DNA of 64,000 nt, taken from Rugosimonospora acidiphila (GTDB lineage Bacteria > Actinomycetota > Actinomycetes > Mycobacteriales > Micromonosporaceae). The notes below the pieces were generated by a model. It made no database searches and was not told the DNA's origin. It saw only the letters and a program-made list of their open reading frames with translations. The position numbers were made by a program, and so were the translations under genes. The DNA lies in assembly GCF_039543385.1 (NCBI RefSeq), contig NZ_BAABJQ010000041.1:1-64000 (forward strand). The letters are read 5' to 3'. Positions 38,069 through 46,625 of the stretch are shown here, in pieces. The first letter of the stretch is position 1; each line of letters starts with the position of its first letter.

Positions 38069-39622
38069 ATGACGATCCGGCGCAACGTCATGGGCTCGCT
38101 CGCGGCGCTGGCGAGTACCGCGGTGCTCGCGGCCGGGATGCTGCCGTTGCGCAGCCACTTGACTATCGCGACAACAGCACTGGTACTGGTCGTACCCGTC
38201 GTTCTCGGCGTCGTACTGGGCGGTTTCCTCTCCGGTGTCGTCGGTGTGCTCGGCGGCTTCCTGATCTACGACCTCCTGTTCATTCCGCCGTACCTGACCC
38301 TCGACGTGGGTGCCGCCGAGAACTGGACGGCTCTGGTCGTGTACGCCGCCGTGCTGTTGCCGGTCGCCAAGGTTGTCTCCGGCATGAATGCCGCGCGGGC
38401 CAAGGCCCGGCAGCACGGTACCCAGATCCGGGAACTGTTCGAACTGTCCGGGCTGCTGGTCGAGGACAAGCCGTTCGACGATCTGGTGTCCGTCATCGTC
38501 AGCACGTTGCGCGACGTGTTCGACGCGCGTCAGGTGGCGTTGCTGCTACCCAGAGACGGTCACCTGGAAATAGTCGCCTCCGCCGGCGCGCCGCTGACCG
38601 ACGCCGATCGCGGCCGGTTACTGCCCATGCCGGGGGCGCTGGCCAGCCTGGACACCCATCTGTCGCAGCGCAAGGATCCCTTCGCGCTCGCGCTGATCGC
38701 GGCCGGCCGCCCGGTGGGTCTGCTGATGGTCTCGGGCAAGCGGATGGCCGAACACGATCGCGAACCTCTGTTGCTGTTCGCCAACCAGGTCGCGCTCGCC
38801 ATTGAACGCGCTCAGCTGCGCGAGGACGCGCTGCGCCTCGAAGTCACCGAAGAGGTCGCCCGGTTGGCCCGGATGCTGGTCGCCGCGGTGTCACACGATC
38901 TGCGCGCGCCGCTGGCCTCCATCAAGGCATCATCCTCCGTCCTGGCCGACCCCGAACTGGACATCCGCCCGACGGAGCGCCAGGAACTCGCCGGCCTCAT
39001 CGACGTCCAGGCCGACCGGCTGGCCGCGCTCGTCACCAACCTGCTCGACATGAGCCGAGTGCAGGCCGGAGTGCTCCAACCCAGATGTACCGTCACCACG
39101 CTCTCGGACTTCCTGGCCACCGTGCTGAGGGACCTGCCGCCGGCGACCCGTGCCCGCATCCCGGAGATCGATGTTCCGGCAGACCTGCCACCCATCGACG
39201 CCGACCTGGTTCTCATCGCCCGGGTGCTGACCAATCTGCTGGAGAACGCCGCGCGCCACGGCCCCAAGGACACGCCCATCACGATCTGCGCGCAGCCCAC
39301 CGAGGCCAGGGCGGCCGGCGACACCGAGGCCGGCGGGGTCAAGGTGGACGCCGACGCCAGGACGATCACGGTATCGGTGGCCGACCGTGGCCCCGGGGTC
39401 AGCCCGGATCGGCGTAACGAGATCTTCGGTCTGTTCACCCGCCGGCAGAACGACGCCGGCACCGGACTCGGCCTGGCCATCGCCAAGGCCTTCATCGAGG
39501 CACACGGGCAACGGATCTGGGCCGATGACGCTCCCGGAGGCGGAGCGCGGTTCTGCTTCACCCTGCCCGTGGCGGCACCCCTGCCCGAGGAGCTTCAGGT
39601 TGTCCCGAATCCTTATTGTTGA
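38069..39622 (+). CDS. Short KdpD-like sensor histidine kinase
   Basis: A 517-residue kinase. Four helices form a KdpD-type DUF4118 membrane domain (residues 8-110: LTIATTALVLVVPVVLGVVLGG, IYDLLFIPPYLTLDVGAAENW). A GAF-like domain follows (~120-255), then HisKA with His276 in AAVSHDLRAPLASIKAS, and an HATPase domain (NLLENAARHG, VADRGPGVSP, DAGTGLGLAIAKAFIEAHG). The ~380-residue N-terminal KdpD sensor and universal-stress domains of full-length KdpD are absent. It overlaps the next gene by 23 nt. Probably senses K+ or turgor via the membrane/GAF part (inference). Confidence 0.9.
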   Translation: MTIRRNVMGSLAALASTAVLAAGMLPLRSHLTIATTALVLVVPVVLGVVLGGFLSGVVGVLGGFLIYDLLFIPPYLTLDVGAAENWTALVVYAAVLLPVAKVVSGMNAARAKARQHGTQIRELFELSGLLVEDKPFDDLVSVIVSTLRDVFDARQVALLLPRDGHLEIVASAGAPLTDADRGRLLPMPGALASLDTHLSQRKDPFALALIAAGRPVGLLMVSGKRMAEHDREPLLLFANQVALAIERAQLREDALRLEVTEEVARLARMLVAAVSHDLRAPLASIKASSSVLADPELDIRPTERQELAGLIDVQADRLAALVTNLLDMSRVQAGVLQPRCTVTTLSDFLATVLRDLPPATRARIPEIDVPADLPPIDADLVLIARVLTNLLENAARHGPKDTPITICAQPTEARAAGDTEAGGVKVDADARTITVSVADRGPGVSPDRRNEIFGLFTRRQNDAGTGLGLAIAKAFIEAHGQRIWADDAPGGGARFCFTLPVAAPLPEELQVVPNPYC

Positions 39623-40298
39623 CGACGACACGGACCTGCTCAACGCCTGCCGCGTGGGGTTGCAGGCCTTGCAACACCAGGTGCGTACGGCCGAGACGGG
39701 TCACGACGGCCTGAACGAGGTCGCCCTGCGGCCACCCGACGTCATCGTGCTGGATCTCGGCCTGCCGGACCTCGACGGCCTGCAGGTGTGTCGCCGGCTC
39801 AGAACCTGGAGCGACATCCCGGTCATCGTGCTGTCCGCCGACGGCTCCGAGGACCGCAAGGTCGAGGCGCTCGACAACGGCGCCGACGACTACATGACCA
39901 AACCCTTTGGCATGCGGGAACTCGACGCCCGGGTACGCGTGGCGCTACGCCACCGCACGGCCGCGATAGTCGATGATCACGTCACCGAGCTGCGCGCCGG
40001 GCGGCTGCGCCTGGATCTCCTGCACTACGAGGCGACCTTCGACGACCGCGCGGTCGATCTGACGCCGAAGGAGTTCGACTTCCTCGCGTACCTGGCCCGG
40101 CACGCCGGGAAGATCTGTACCCGAAGGATGATCCTGGAGAACGTGTGGGGTTCCGCGTACGCCAAGGAGCTTCATTACCTCAAGGTGTACGCGTACCGGA
40201 TCAGGCGCAAGCTGCACGACGAGGAGGGGCTGTTCCTGGAGAACGATCCCTCGGTCGGGTACCGGCTGGTGGTCCCGGACGGGGCCGGCGCTCATTAG
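39600..40298 (+). CDS. OmpR-family response regulator paired with the KdpD-like kinase
   Basis: A 232-residue response regulator. The receiver has the acidic pair VDDD near residue 8, the phospho-acceptor Asp52 in VIVLDLGLPDLDG, and the Lys in DDYMTKPF near 101. The OmpR winged helix includes VDLTPKEFDFLAYLARHAGKICTRRMILENVWG and LHYLKVYAYRIRRKL. The start is a TTG at 39600 because the receiver begins there and GAGGAG lies 7 nt upstream, inside the kinase gene. KdpE-like, but less typical than the convergent regulator. Confidence 0.9.
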   Translation: MSRILIVDDDTDLLNACRVGLQALQHQVRTAETGHDGLNEVALRPPDVIVLDLGLPDLDGLQVCRRLRTWSDIPVIVLSADGSEDRKVEALDNGADDYMTKPFGMRELDARVRVALRHRTAAIVDDHVTELRAGRLRLDLLHYEATFDDRAVDLTPKEFDFLAYLARHAGKICTRRMILENVWGSAYAKELHYLKVYAYRIRRKLHDEEGLFLENDPSVGYRLVVPDGAGAH

Positions 40299-40417
40299 GC
40301 CGACGGCACACCACCACCCGCCCCGTTGAGCCACCCAGTTCGCGGCACGGAGCCGCCCGCTCCGCGCGGTTCTCGGGGCGATAGGAGAGGCGGGCACTCA
40401 CCCGGCCGCGCGCGCGG

Positions 40418-41143
40418 TCACGGCCGGAACCGGTACCCCATGCCGGGCTCGGTGAGCAGGTGGCGGGGGCGGGCGGGTTCGAGCTCGAACTTGCGGCGCA
40501 ACTGGGCCATGTACTGCCGGAGGTACTGGGTCTCCGCCCGGTAGGTGGGTCCCCAGATCTGCTCGAGGAGTTGCCGTTGGCGCATCAACTTGCCCGGGTT
40601 GGTGATGAGCGCCTCAAGCAACTGCCACTCGGTCGGCGTCAGATGGATGATCTCGCCGCTGTCGTCCGCGCTGGACACCTCGTGGTGCATCAGATCGACG
40701 CGGTAGCGACCCACCAGGATCGATGCGGGCTGCTCCGGACCGCTGCGCCGGCGGGCGACCGAGCGGATCCGGGCGAGCAGTTCGTTGAGGCTGAACGGCT
40801 TGGTCACGTAATCGTCGGCACCCGCGTCCAGCGCTCCGACCTTGTCCTGGCTGCTGGTCCGTCCGGACAGCACGATGATGGGTACCGTGGTCCACGCGCG
40901 CAGCTGGTGAATCACCTGTACGCCGTCGACGTCGGGCAACCCGAGGTCCAGGACGATGAGGTCCGGATGCTCAGTGGCGGTCGCGCGTACCGCGGCATGA
41001 CCGGAGTCGGCGGTCAGCACCTGGTATTCACGGGCGGTCAAGTTGATGCGTAGCAGTCGCCGGATCTGTGGCTCGTCATCGACGACGAGCACGCGCGGAA
41101 GCGGTGTCGCGGCCACGGGAACGCACGGATGTTGTGGTGGCAT
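40418..41143 (-). CDS. kdpE: KdpE-type response regulator
   Basis: A 241-residue regulator with the classic actinobacterial KdpE C-terminus (HLTPTEWQLLEALITNPGKLMRQRQLLEQIWG, then ETQYLRQYMAQLRRKFE, then RPRHLLTEPGMGYRFRP). Its receiver has VVDDEPQIRRLLRINL, phospho-acceptor Asp66 and DDYVTKPFSLNEL. The ATG at 41143 is chosen for an AGGAG site 6 nt upstream; the frame stays open for 49 more codons upstream without a ribosome site. It faces the other regulator and has no kinase partner on its own strand, so it may share the KdpD-like kinase. Confidence 0.85.
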   Translation of the reverse strand: MPPQHPCVPVAATPLPRVLVVDDEPQIRRLLRINLTAREYQVLTADSGHAAVRATATEHPDLIVLDLGLPDVDGVQVIHQLRAWTTVPIIVLSGRTSSQDKVGALDAGADDYVTKPFSLNELLARIRSVARRRSGPEQPASILVGRYRVDLMHHEVSSADDSGEIIHLTPTEWQLLEALITNPGKLMRQRQLLEQIWGPTYRAETQYLRQYMAQLRRKFELEPARPRHLLTEPGMGYRFRP

Positions 41144-41575
41144 CAGCCGCTCCTGCGCCGTCGACAGCACCGCAACCATCGGCGGCTCCGGGATCATCGG
41201 CGGCGTGGCGGCGACCTTACCCACCGGGACCAGGCGGTTCGCGGGCGCGGCGCTGGCTACGAGTCCGGCGGTAACCGAAGAATCAGCCATTGCGCCAGTG
41301 TTGCTCGATCGGCGGTGGCATCGAGGTGAAAGGCCGGTCGGAACCGGTGGAGGATCGGTGAACGGCCAGCCGCACCCGGATAGCGGCTGCGGACCCGAGG
41401 GTGGGGGTCGCGGGGTTCAGCCCGGTCGGCATCGCGCGGCAAAGGGGATTCGCCGCTGTCGGAGAAATGTCAACGGTTGTAGGCCAACACTTGTTGACTC
41501 ATCGATGCGCGTCGGCATAACCTCACCTCAAGTGCTGGTTCGCACAAACGACACACCGATCCCACGGAGGCTGCC
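41144..41575. other. Divergent intergenic region, kdpE / monooxygenase
   Basis: 432 nt with the dyad at 41469-41498 as the only clear element. The in-frame extension of the kdpE frame (to 41290) lies here but has no ribosome site. Confidence 0.45.
41469..41498. promoter_or_regulatory. GTCAAC-GTTGAC dyad upstream of the monooxygenase
   Basis: GTCAAC (41469-41474) and GTTGAC (41493-41498) are perfect inverted arms 18 nt apart, with a further GGTTGT/AACAC pair inside. Located ~80 nt upstream of the monooxygenase start, it suits a TetR- or MarR-type repressor. Confidence 0.5.
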
Positions 41576-43063
41576 ATGGTTCCCACCGAGACGGACGTGG
41601 TCATCGTCGGAGCCGGCCCGGTCGGGCTGATGCTCGCCGGTGACCTGGCCGCCGCCGGCGTACACACCACTGTGCTGGAGCGCCGGGTCGAACAGTCCAA
41701 TCTGACCCGCGCCTTTGGCGTGCACGCGCGGACCCTGGAGCAGTTGGACGCGAGGGGACTCGCCGACGAACTGATCACGACGGGTGCGCCGATCCGTCGC
41801 CTGCGCCTGTTCGACCGGTTTGATATTGATCTCGGCGTCATTCCCAGCCGTTTCGCGTACCTGCTGATCACACCGCAGTACAACGTCGAGTCGCTGCTGC
41901 GACGGCGGGCGCAACGGGCGGGTGCCGTGTTGATCCGGGGAGCCGAGGTGCTGGGGCTGCACCAGGACTCCGAGGGAGTACACGTCGAGACGGCCGGCGG
42001 TGAGGCGATCCGCGCGTCATACGCGGTGGGCGCGGACGGCGCGCGCAGCCGGGTGCGCGAGGCACTGGGCCTGCCATTCCCGGGCTCCCCGATCATCACC
42101 TCCATCATGCTGGCCGACGTGCGGCTCGCCCAGCCTCCGGAGGACGTCCTGTCGGCCAACGCGACCGGCGACTGCTTCGCTTTCGTCGCGCCGTTCGGTG
42201 ACGGCTGGTACCGCGTGTTCGCCTGGGACCGGCGCAATCCGCGACCCGACGACGCGCCGTTGGACTTCGCGGAGGTGCGTGACGTCACCCGGCGGGCGCT
42301 CGGCATCGACTTCGGCATGCACGACCCCCGGTGGATGTCTCGGTTCCACAGCGACGAGCGCCAGGTGCCGCGGTACCGGTCCGGGCGGGTGTTCCTCGCC
42401 GGGGACGCGGCGCACGTGCACTCCCCGGCGGGCGGGTTGGGCATGAACACCGGCCTGCAGGACGCGGCCAACCTCGGCTGGAAGCTCGCCGAAGTGCTGC
42501 GCGGCCGGGCGACGGAGGACCTGCTGGACAGCTACCACGCCGAGCGCCACCCGGTGGGCCGGGCGGTGCTGCGCACCAGTGGCGCGCTCATCCGGCTGGC
42601 GATGATCAAGTCTCGGATCGAGCGGGCCGCCCGGAACGGTCTCGGCGGCACCGCGCTGCGCATCGGGCCAGTCGCCCGCAAGGCCGCCGGCTCCGTGTCG
42701 GGGGTGAGCATCCGCTACCCCGCGCCGCGGGGCGCCCACCCGCTGACCGGATGCCGGGCTCCCGACGCACTGCTGGCCGGCGACGGCCAGTCGCCTGGCC
42801 GGCTGTACGAGGCGCTGCGGGGTGGCACCTTCGTACTGCTGGCTCCGGCCGAGGCCGTCCCGGCCGCTCGGAATTGGGGGCCGCGGGTACGTGCGGCGTC
42901 GCCCGCAGACCCCGGCGGGCCGACCACGCTGGTGCGCCCCGACGGGTACGTCGCGTGGGCCACCGACCGGACTCGCGCGTCCGGCCTCGATGGCGAGATC
43001 CGCGACGCCTTGCGTGTCCACTGTGGAACAGTCGACCGGCAGTCCACGCCGTCGGCGGTGTGA
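41576..43063 (+). CDS. FAD-dependent aromatic monooxygenase (PheA/TfdB family)
   Basis: A 495-residue flavoprotein hydroxylase. Residues 8-30 hold the Rossmann fingerprint VVIVGAGPVGLMLAGDLA, SYAVGADGARSRVREALGL near 150 is the DG motif, and RVFLAGDAAHVHSPAGGLGMNTGLQDAANLGWKL near 275 is the GD motif. The C-terminal ~100 residues form the thioredoxin-like tail of this group. Members hydroxylate phenols or polyketides with NAD(P)H and oxygen. No biosynthetic cluster surrounds it, so a catabolic or detoxifying role is more likely. Confidence 0.9.
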   Translation: MVPTETDVVIVGAGPVGLMLAGDLAAAGVHTTVLERRVEQSNLTRAFGVHARTLEQLDARGLADELITTGAPIRRLRLFDRFDIDLGVIPSRFAYLLITPQYNVESLLRRRAQRAGAVLIRGAEVLGLHQDSEGVHVETAGGEAIRASYAVGADGARSRVREALGLPFPGSPIITSIMLADVRLAQPPEDVLSANATGDCFAFVAPFGDGWYRVFAWDRRNPRPDDAPLDFAEVRDVTRRALGIDFGMHDPRWMSRFHSDERQVPRYRSGRVFLAGDAAHVHSPAGGLGMNTGLQDAANLGWKLAEVLRGRATEDLLDSYHAERHPVGRAVLRTSGALIRLAMIKSRIERAARNGLGGTALRIGPVARKAAGSVSGVSIRYPAPRGAHPLTGCRAPDALLAGDGQSPGRLYEALRGGTFVLLAPAEAVPAARNWGPRVRAASPADPGGPTTLVRPDGYVAWATDRTRASGLDGEIRDALRVHCGTVDRQSTPSAV

Positions 43064-43211
43064 CGGGCCGGGTGCTGCCGTCGCCGGAGCCACCGCCGGG
43101 CCGGTACTCGGCTCGTCCCCGCGCCTTCGTGGGACGGGCGAAGGATCCCATACCCGTCCGACGGCGGAAAATGCCATGGTTCACGGGGGCCGGTGGTGCC
43201 AGAATCGGCGG

Positions 43212-43847
43212 GTGGATCAGCCCGACCCCGCGACCCCGGCTCCGTCCCCGGTGCCGGGGCCGGTGCCCGGAGAAGTGATCATCCTTACCGGCCCGCCGGG
43301 CGCGGGTAAGACCACGGTGGCCCGGGCACTCGCCGACCGCCACGCGCTCAGCGTGCACCTGCACGGCGATGACTTCTGGCACGCCATCCGGCGCGGCCGG
43401 CTCGCACCGTACCTGCCCGAGGCGCACCGGCAGAACCAGGTGGTCATCGAGGTACTGGCGGGTGCCGCCTTCGGCTACGCCGCCGGCGGGTACCGGGTGA
43501 TCTGCGACGGCATCGTCGGGCCCTGGTTCTTGGACGCGTTTCGCGCGTCCGCGAGGGCCCGGGGCATTTTGTTGCACTACGTCGTGCTGCGCCCCGACCT
43601 GGACACGACCCTGCGCCGCGCGGTGGCCCGCGGCCGGCGGGGCGGCGCACCGCCGCACCATGACGCGTCATCGGATCCCGCCCTGCGGGATCCGGCCCCG
43701 ATTCGTGCGCTGTACCGGCAGTTCGCCGGCATCGCCGAGCTCGAGGCGCACAGCCTGGACACCACGCGGCTGACCGTGGCCGAGACCGTGGATGCCGTCG
43801 AGCGGGGCCTCGACGCGGCCGCCTACCTGATCGTTGCGAGGGGCTGA
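43212..43847 (+). CDS. P-loop kinase / AAA-family ATPase
   Basis: A 211-residue P-loop protein: Walker A GPPGAGKTTVARAL at 27-40, a substrate-side HLHGDDFWHAIRRG near 53, YRVICDGIVGPWFLD near 98 as Walker B, and a lid rich in Arg. The layout resembles gluconate/shikimate kinases or chloramphenicol 3-phosphotransferase. The phosphate acceptor is unknown. The GTG at 43212 opens the protein. It sits 8 nt before a degraded phosphotransferase gene, so the pair were probably once co-expressed. Confidence 0.8.
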   Translation: MDQPDPATPAPSPVPGPVPGEVIILTGPPGAGKTTVARALADRHALSVHLHGDDFWHAIRRGRLAPYLPEAHRQNQVVIEVLAGAAFGYAAGGYRVICDGIVGPWFLDAFRASARARGILLHYVVLRPDLDTTLRRAVARGRRGGAPPHHDASSDPALRDPAPIRALYRQFAGIAELEAHSLDTTRLTVAETVDAVERGLDAAAYLIVARG

Positions 43848-43855
43848 GACGAACC

Positions 43856-44592
43856 ATGACACCCGTCCCGCCCACCACGGAGGCGCTGCGTGAACTCGTC
43901 GCGGAGCAGTTCGGCACCGCCCGGCGGCCGGTCGCGCTCGACCGGCTGACGGGTGGCAGCAAGAAGGACGTCTACCGGCTCACCCTCGACGACGACCCGC
44001 GGGCTGCCGCCGCGCCGTTGTCCGCCCTGGGCGACTCGCTGCGCCGGATGCACACCACGATCGGCCCGGGCTACGGCAAGCTGACGCTGCTCGCCTCCGG
44101 CCGGGCGCCCCAGACCCGGCGCCCGGAGGAGATCATCGTTGGCCGCGCCATGGGCCGCCTCGACGAGGTCGCGCGCCGCGACGCCCGGATCGCGGCAGTG
44201 CGGCACCGGATCGCCCGGCACGTGCGCGACCTCGCCGCGGCGGTCACGCCACGGGCGACGCACGGGCTGGTCCACGGCGAGTTGGGGCCGGACCACGTGC
44301 TGGTCACGCCGGCCGGCGAACCGGTGATCATCGACATCGAGGGCCTCACGTACTTCGACGTCGAATGGGAGCACGCGTTTCTGCGGATGCGCTTCGGCGA
44401 CGCGTACCCGGCGCTGCGCCCGGTCGAGGTGACGCCGACCGGTTGGAGCTCTACCGGTACGCGCAGGTCCTGTCGCTGATCGAGGGGCCGCTGCGCATCG
44501 CGGACACCGATTTCCCGGACCGGTAATGGATGCTCGGGCTCGCCGAGCACAACATCGGCAAGGCGCGCGCCGCGATCCGCAACGGGGACTGA
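43856..44592 (+). pseudogene. Degraded aminoglycoside phosphotransferase-family kinase
   Basis: The frame begins like an APH-type kinase (RLTGGSKKDVYRLTLDDD) and resumes at DSLRRMHTTIGPGYGKL and the catalytic loop THGLVHGELGPDHVLVTPAGEPVIIDIEGLTYFD, so ~90 residues of the N-lobe are missing. Around 44424-44437 the frame shifts: DRLELYRYAQVLSLIEGPLR continues in another frame, is then interrupted by TAA at 44524, and the family C-terminus WMLGLAEHNIGKARAAI runs to the stop at 44592. Deletion, frameshift and nonsense codon mark it as dead. Confidence 0.85.
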
Positions 44593-44717
44593 GCCTCCGG
44601 TAGCGGGGCCGACCCGAGCCGTGCGCGATCATCGGCCGGGAATCGGCGCCCCGCGAACCGCCCGGAGGGGACGTTTGGCCGGCCCGGATCGGGGGATGGG
44701 GCGGTCGGAGGTCGAGA

Positions 44718-45812
44718 ATGCGGGTAGTCGTGGTCGGTGCGAGCGGCAACGTGGGTACCGCCGTGCTGCGGCGCCTCGCCGAGCAGCCCGAGGTCGACGA
44801 GGTGACCGGCATCGCCCGGCGCCACCCCGGCAACGGTCGCCACGCTGGGCCACCCTACGCCGGCGTCACCTGGTACCCGATCGACGTGGGCGGACGCGGG
44901 GCGGTGGACGCGCTCACGAACGCGTTCGCCGGCAGCTCGGCGGTCATCCATCTGGCCTGGCAGATCCAGCCCAGCCACGACCGGGCCAGGATCCGGCGCA
45001 CCAACGTCCAGGGCACCGCGAACGTGGCGCAGGCCGCCCTTCGCGCGAGCGTGCCGTCGCTGGTTGTCGCGTCATCGATCGGCGCGTACGCGCCCGGCCC
45101 GAAGGACGAGCCCGTCGACGAGCAGTGGCCGACCACCGGGGTGCGTGGCTCCACCTACAGCCGGGACAAGGCCGACGTCGAGGCCATGCTCACCGAGCTG
45201 GAAGACTCCAATCCCGAGCTGCGCGTGGTCCGGATCCGTCCGGCGCTGGTGTTCCAGCCGGCGGCCGCCGCGGAGATCGCCCGCCTGTTCTTCGGGCCAC
45301 TGGTGCCGCTGAGCCTGCTGCGGTTCGGGCGGATACCGGTGCTGCCCGCCGGCCCCCGGCTTCGGGTGCAGGCCGTACACGCCGATGACGTGGCCGAGGC
45401 GTACGTGCGGGCGGCGCTGTCCGACGTCCGGGGCGCGTTCAACATCGCGGCCGCCGAGCCGCCACTGGACGCGCGCAGCGTGGCCGGCAGGTTCCACACC
45501 CGTGCCGTGCCGGTGCCGGTGGACCTGCTGCGGCTCATCGCCGAGGTCACCTGGCACGCCCGGCTGCAGCCCACCGAGCCCGGCTGGGTGCGCCTGCTCG
45601 CCGGCGCCCCGACGATGTCCTGCCAGCGGGCCGAGACGGAGTTGGGGTGGCGCCCCCTCACCAACGCGTTGGACGCCTTCACCGCGCTGATCGAGGCCAT
45701 GGCCGAGGGTACCGGGGCGGACTCGGCCCCGCTGCGCCCCCGGTCGTCGGTCACGGATCGGCTGGCCGGGCTGCTGACCGGCCGCCTGCCCGGCCACGGC
45801 AACCCCTATTAG
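44718..45812 (+). CDS. NAD-dependent epimerase/dehydratase family protein
   Basis: A 364-residue extended SDR. Residues 1-13 are the NAD-binding MRVVVVGASGNVG, SAVIHLAWQIQPS lies near 77, NVQGTANVAQAAL near 96, and the catalytic region VVASSIGAYAPG ... YSRDKADVE has YSRDK as YxxxK. The C-terminal substrate domain includes VQAVHADDVAEAYVRAAL. Typical of actinobacterial NDP-sugar epimerase-like proteins of unknown substrate. GGAGG lies 6 nt before the ATG. Confidence 0.9.
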   Translation: MRVVVVGASGNVGTAVLRRLAEQPEVDEVTGIARRHPGNGRHAGPPYAGVTWYPIDVGGRGAVDALTNAFAGSSAVIHLAWQIQPSHDRARIRRTNVQGTANVAQAALRASVPSLVVASSIGAYAPGPKDEPVDEQWPTTGVRGSTYSRDKADVEAMLTELEDSNPELRVVRIRPALVFQPAAAAEIARLFFGPLVPLSLLRFGRIPVLPAGPRLRVQAVHADDVAEAYVRAALSDVRGAFNIAAAEPPLDARSVAGRFHTRAVPVPVDLLRLIAEVTWHARLQPTEPGWVRLLAGAPTMSCQRAETELGWRPLTNALDAFTALIEAMAEGTGADSAPLRPRSSVTDRLAGLLTGRLPGHGNPY

Positions 45813-45841
45813 GCCCAGTCCGACGCGCTCGATGCGGCACG

Positions 45842-45960
45842 GGGCGGTCGGCTGGCCGAGCGCGGCTCGGTTTCGCGTGTTCAACGCCGTGGGGCGGTCG
45901 GTCCGCCGAGCGCGGCTCGGTTTCGGGCGCTCAACGCCGTGGGGCGGTCAGCTCGCCGAG
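45842..45960. repeat. 50-bp tandem duplication at the end of the iclR pseudogene
   Basis: Two full units (45842-45891, 45892-45941) with a few differences, and a third partial from 45942, repeat at exactly 50 bp. The third unit is the true 3' end of the iclR relic, so the copies arose from its tail. Confidence 0.9.
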
Positions 45961-46560
45961 CCCAGCTCGCTCCAGCTCCGCCACACCGTCCCGCAACTGC
46001 CGCGCGAGCTTGGTCAGCAGGGCCGCGGGTCCACCGGGCGGTCGGCGCGGCGACGACCATCGCCGCCGTCACCTTCCCGTCGCCGTCGCGGATATGCCGG
46101 CCGACCGCGCTGACTCCCCGGGCGCTCTCGTCCCGGTTGATGCCCTAGCCGCGTCGCCGGGTCGCCTCCAGCTTTCGGCGCACCGAGGCGAGATCGGTCA
46201 CCGCGCGATTGCGGCTGGCCGGCAGTCCGCGCGGGTACAGCGCGGCCAGCTCGGCGTCGGTGAGCTGGGCCAGCAGCGCCTTGCCGCCGGAGTTGGTGTG
46301 CGCGGGCAGGAGCATGCCGGTACGGGAACCGACCCGCAGCACCTGGTGCTGGAGTACCCGATGGTCGACCAGGATCCGCTGCCGTGCTGGAGCCACGGCC
46401 GGCTGACCCTGCTCGCCGACGCGGCGGTGGTCGTGCTGTCCCCGGCGCCGAGCCGGGTCAAGGAGGTGGTAGCGGTCCGTCTCCCGCAGCCGCGCGGCCA
46501 GGCCGTCACCCCGCTCCGATGAGCGGTTCGCCGCCCTCCGTCGGCACCTCCTCCAGCTGG
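45931..46560 (-). pseudogene. IclR-family regulator, broken
   Basis: The effector domain of an IclR regulator is readable: VGSRTGMLLPAHTNSGGKALLAQLTDAELAALYPRGLP, then VTDLASVRRKLEATRRRG, a TAG stop at 46145-46147 where a Tyr codon is expected, then GINRDESARGVSAVGRHIRDGDGKVTAAMVVAAPTARW. A frameshift near 46020 leads into LLTKLARQLRDGVAELERAG and the stop at 45931. The N-terminal HTH is not recognisable in one frame. The relic is divergent from the ThDP decarboxylase, whose regulator it probably was. Confidence 0.8.
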
Positions 46561-46587
46561 TCGCGAGCTGATCTTTAGCTCCCTTTC

Positions 46588-46609
46588 CGTGTAGACTATA
46601 GGCCACACG
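46588..46609. promoter_or_regulatory. CGTGT-ACACG dyad and -10 region of the ThDP-enzyme gene
   Basis: Inverted arms CGTGT (46588-46592) and ACACG (46605-46609) flank an AT-rich AGACTATAGG centre that could supply the -10. It is directly before the decarboxylase gene and suits an IclR-type site; the adjacent iclR gene is broken. Confidence 0.5.
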
Positions 46610-46625
46610 AAGGGGGCATCAATCG

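Noticed and set aside
41144..41290. N-terminal extension of the KdpE-type regulator
   Set aside because: The frame is open to an ATG at 41290, but an AGGAG site 6 nt before the ATG at 41143 and the absence of one upstream favour the shorter protein.
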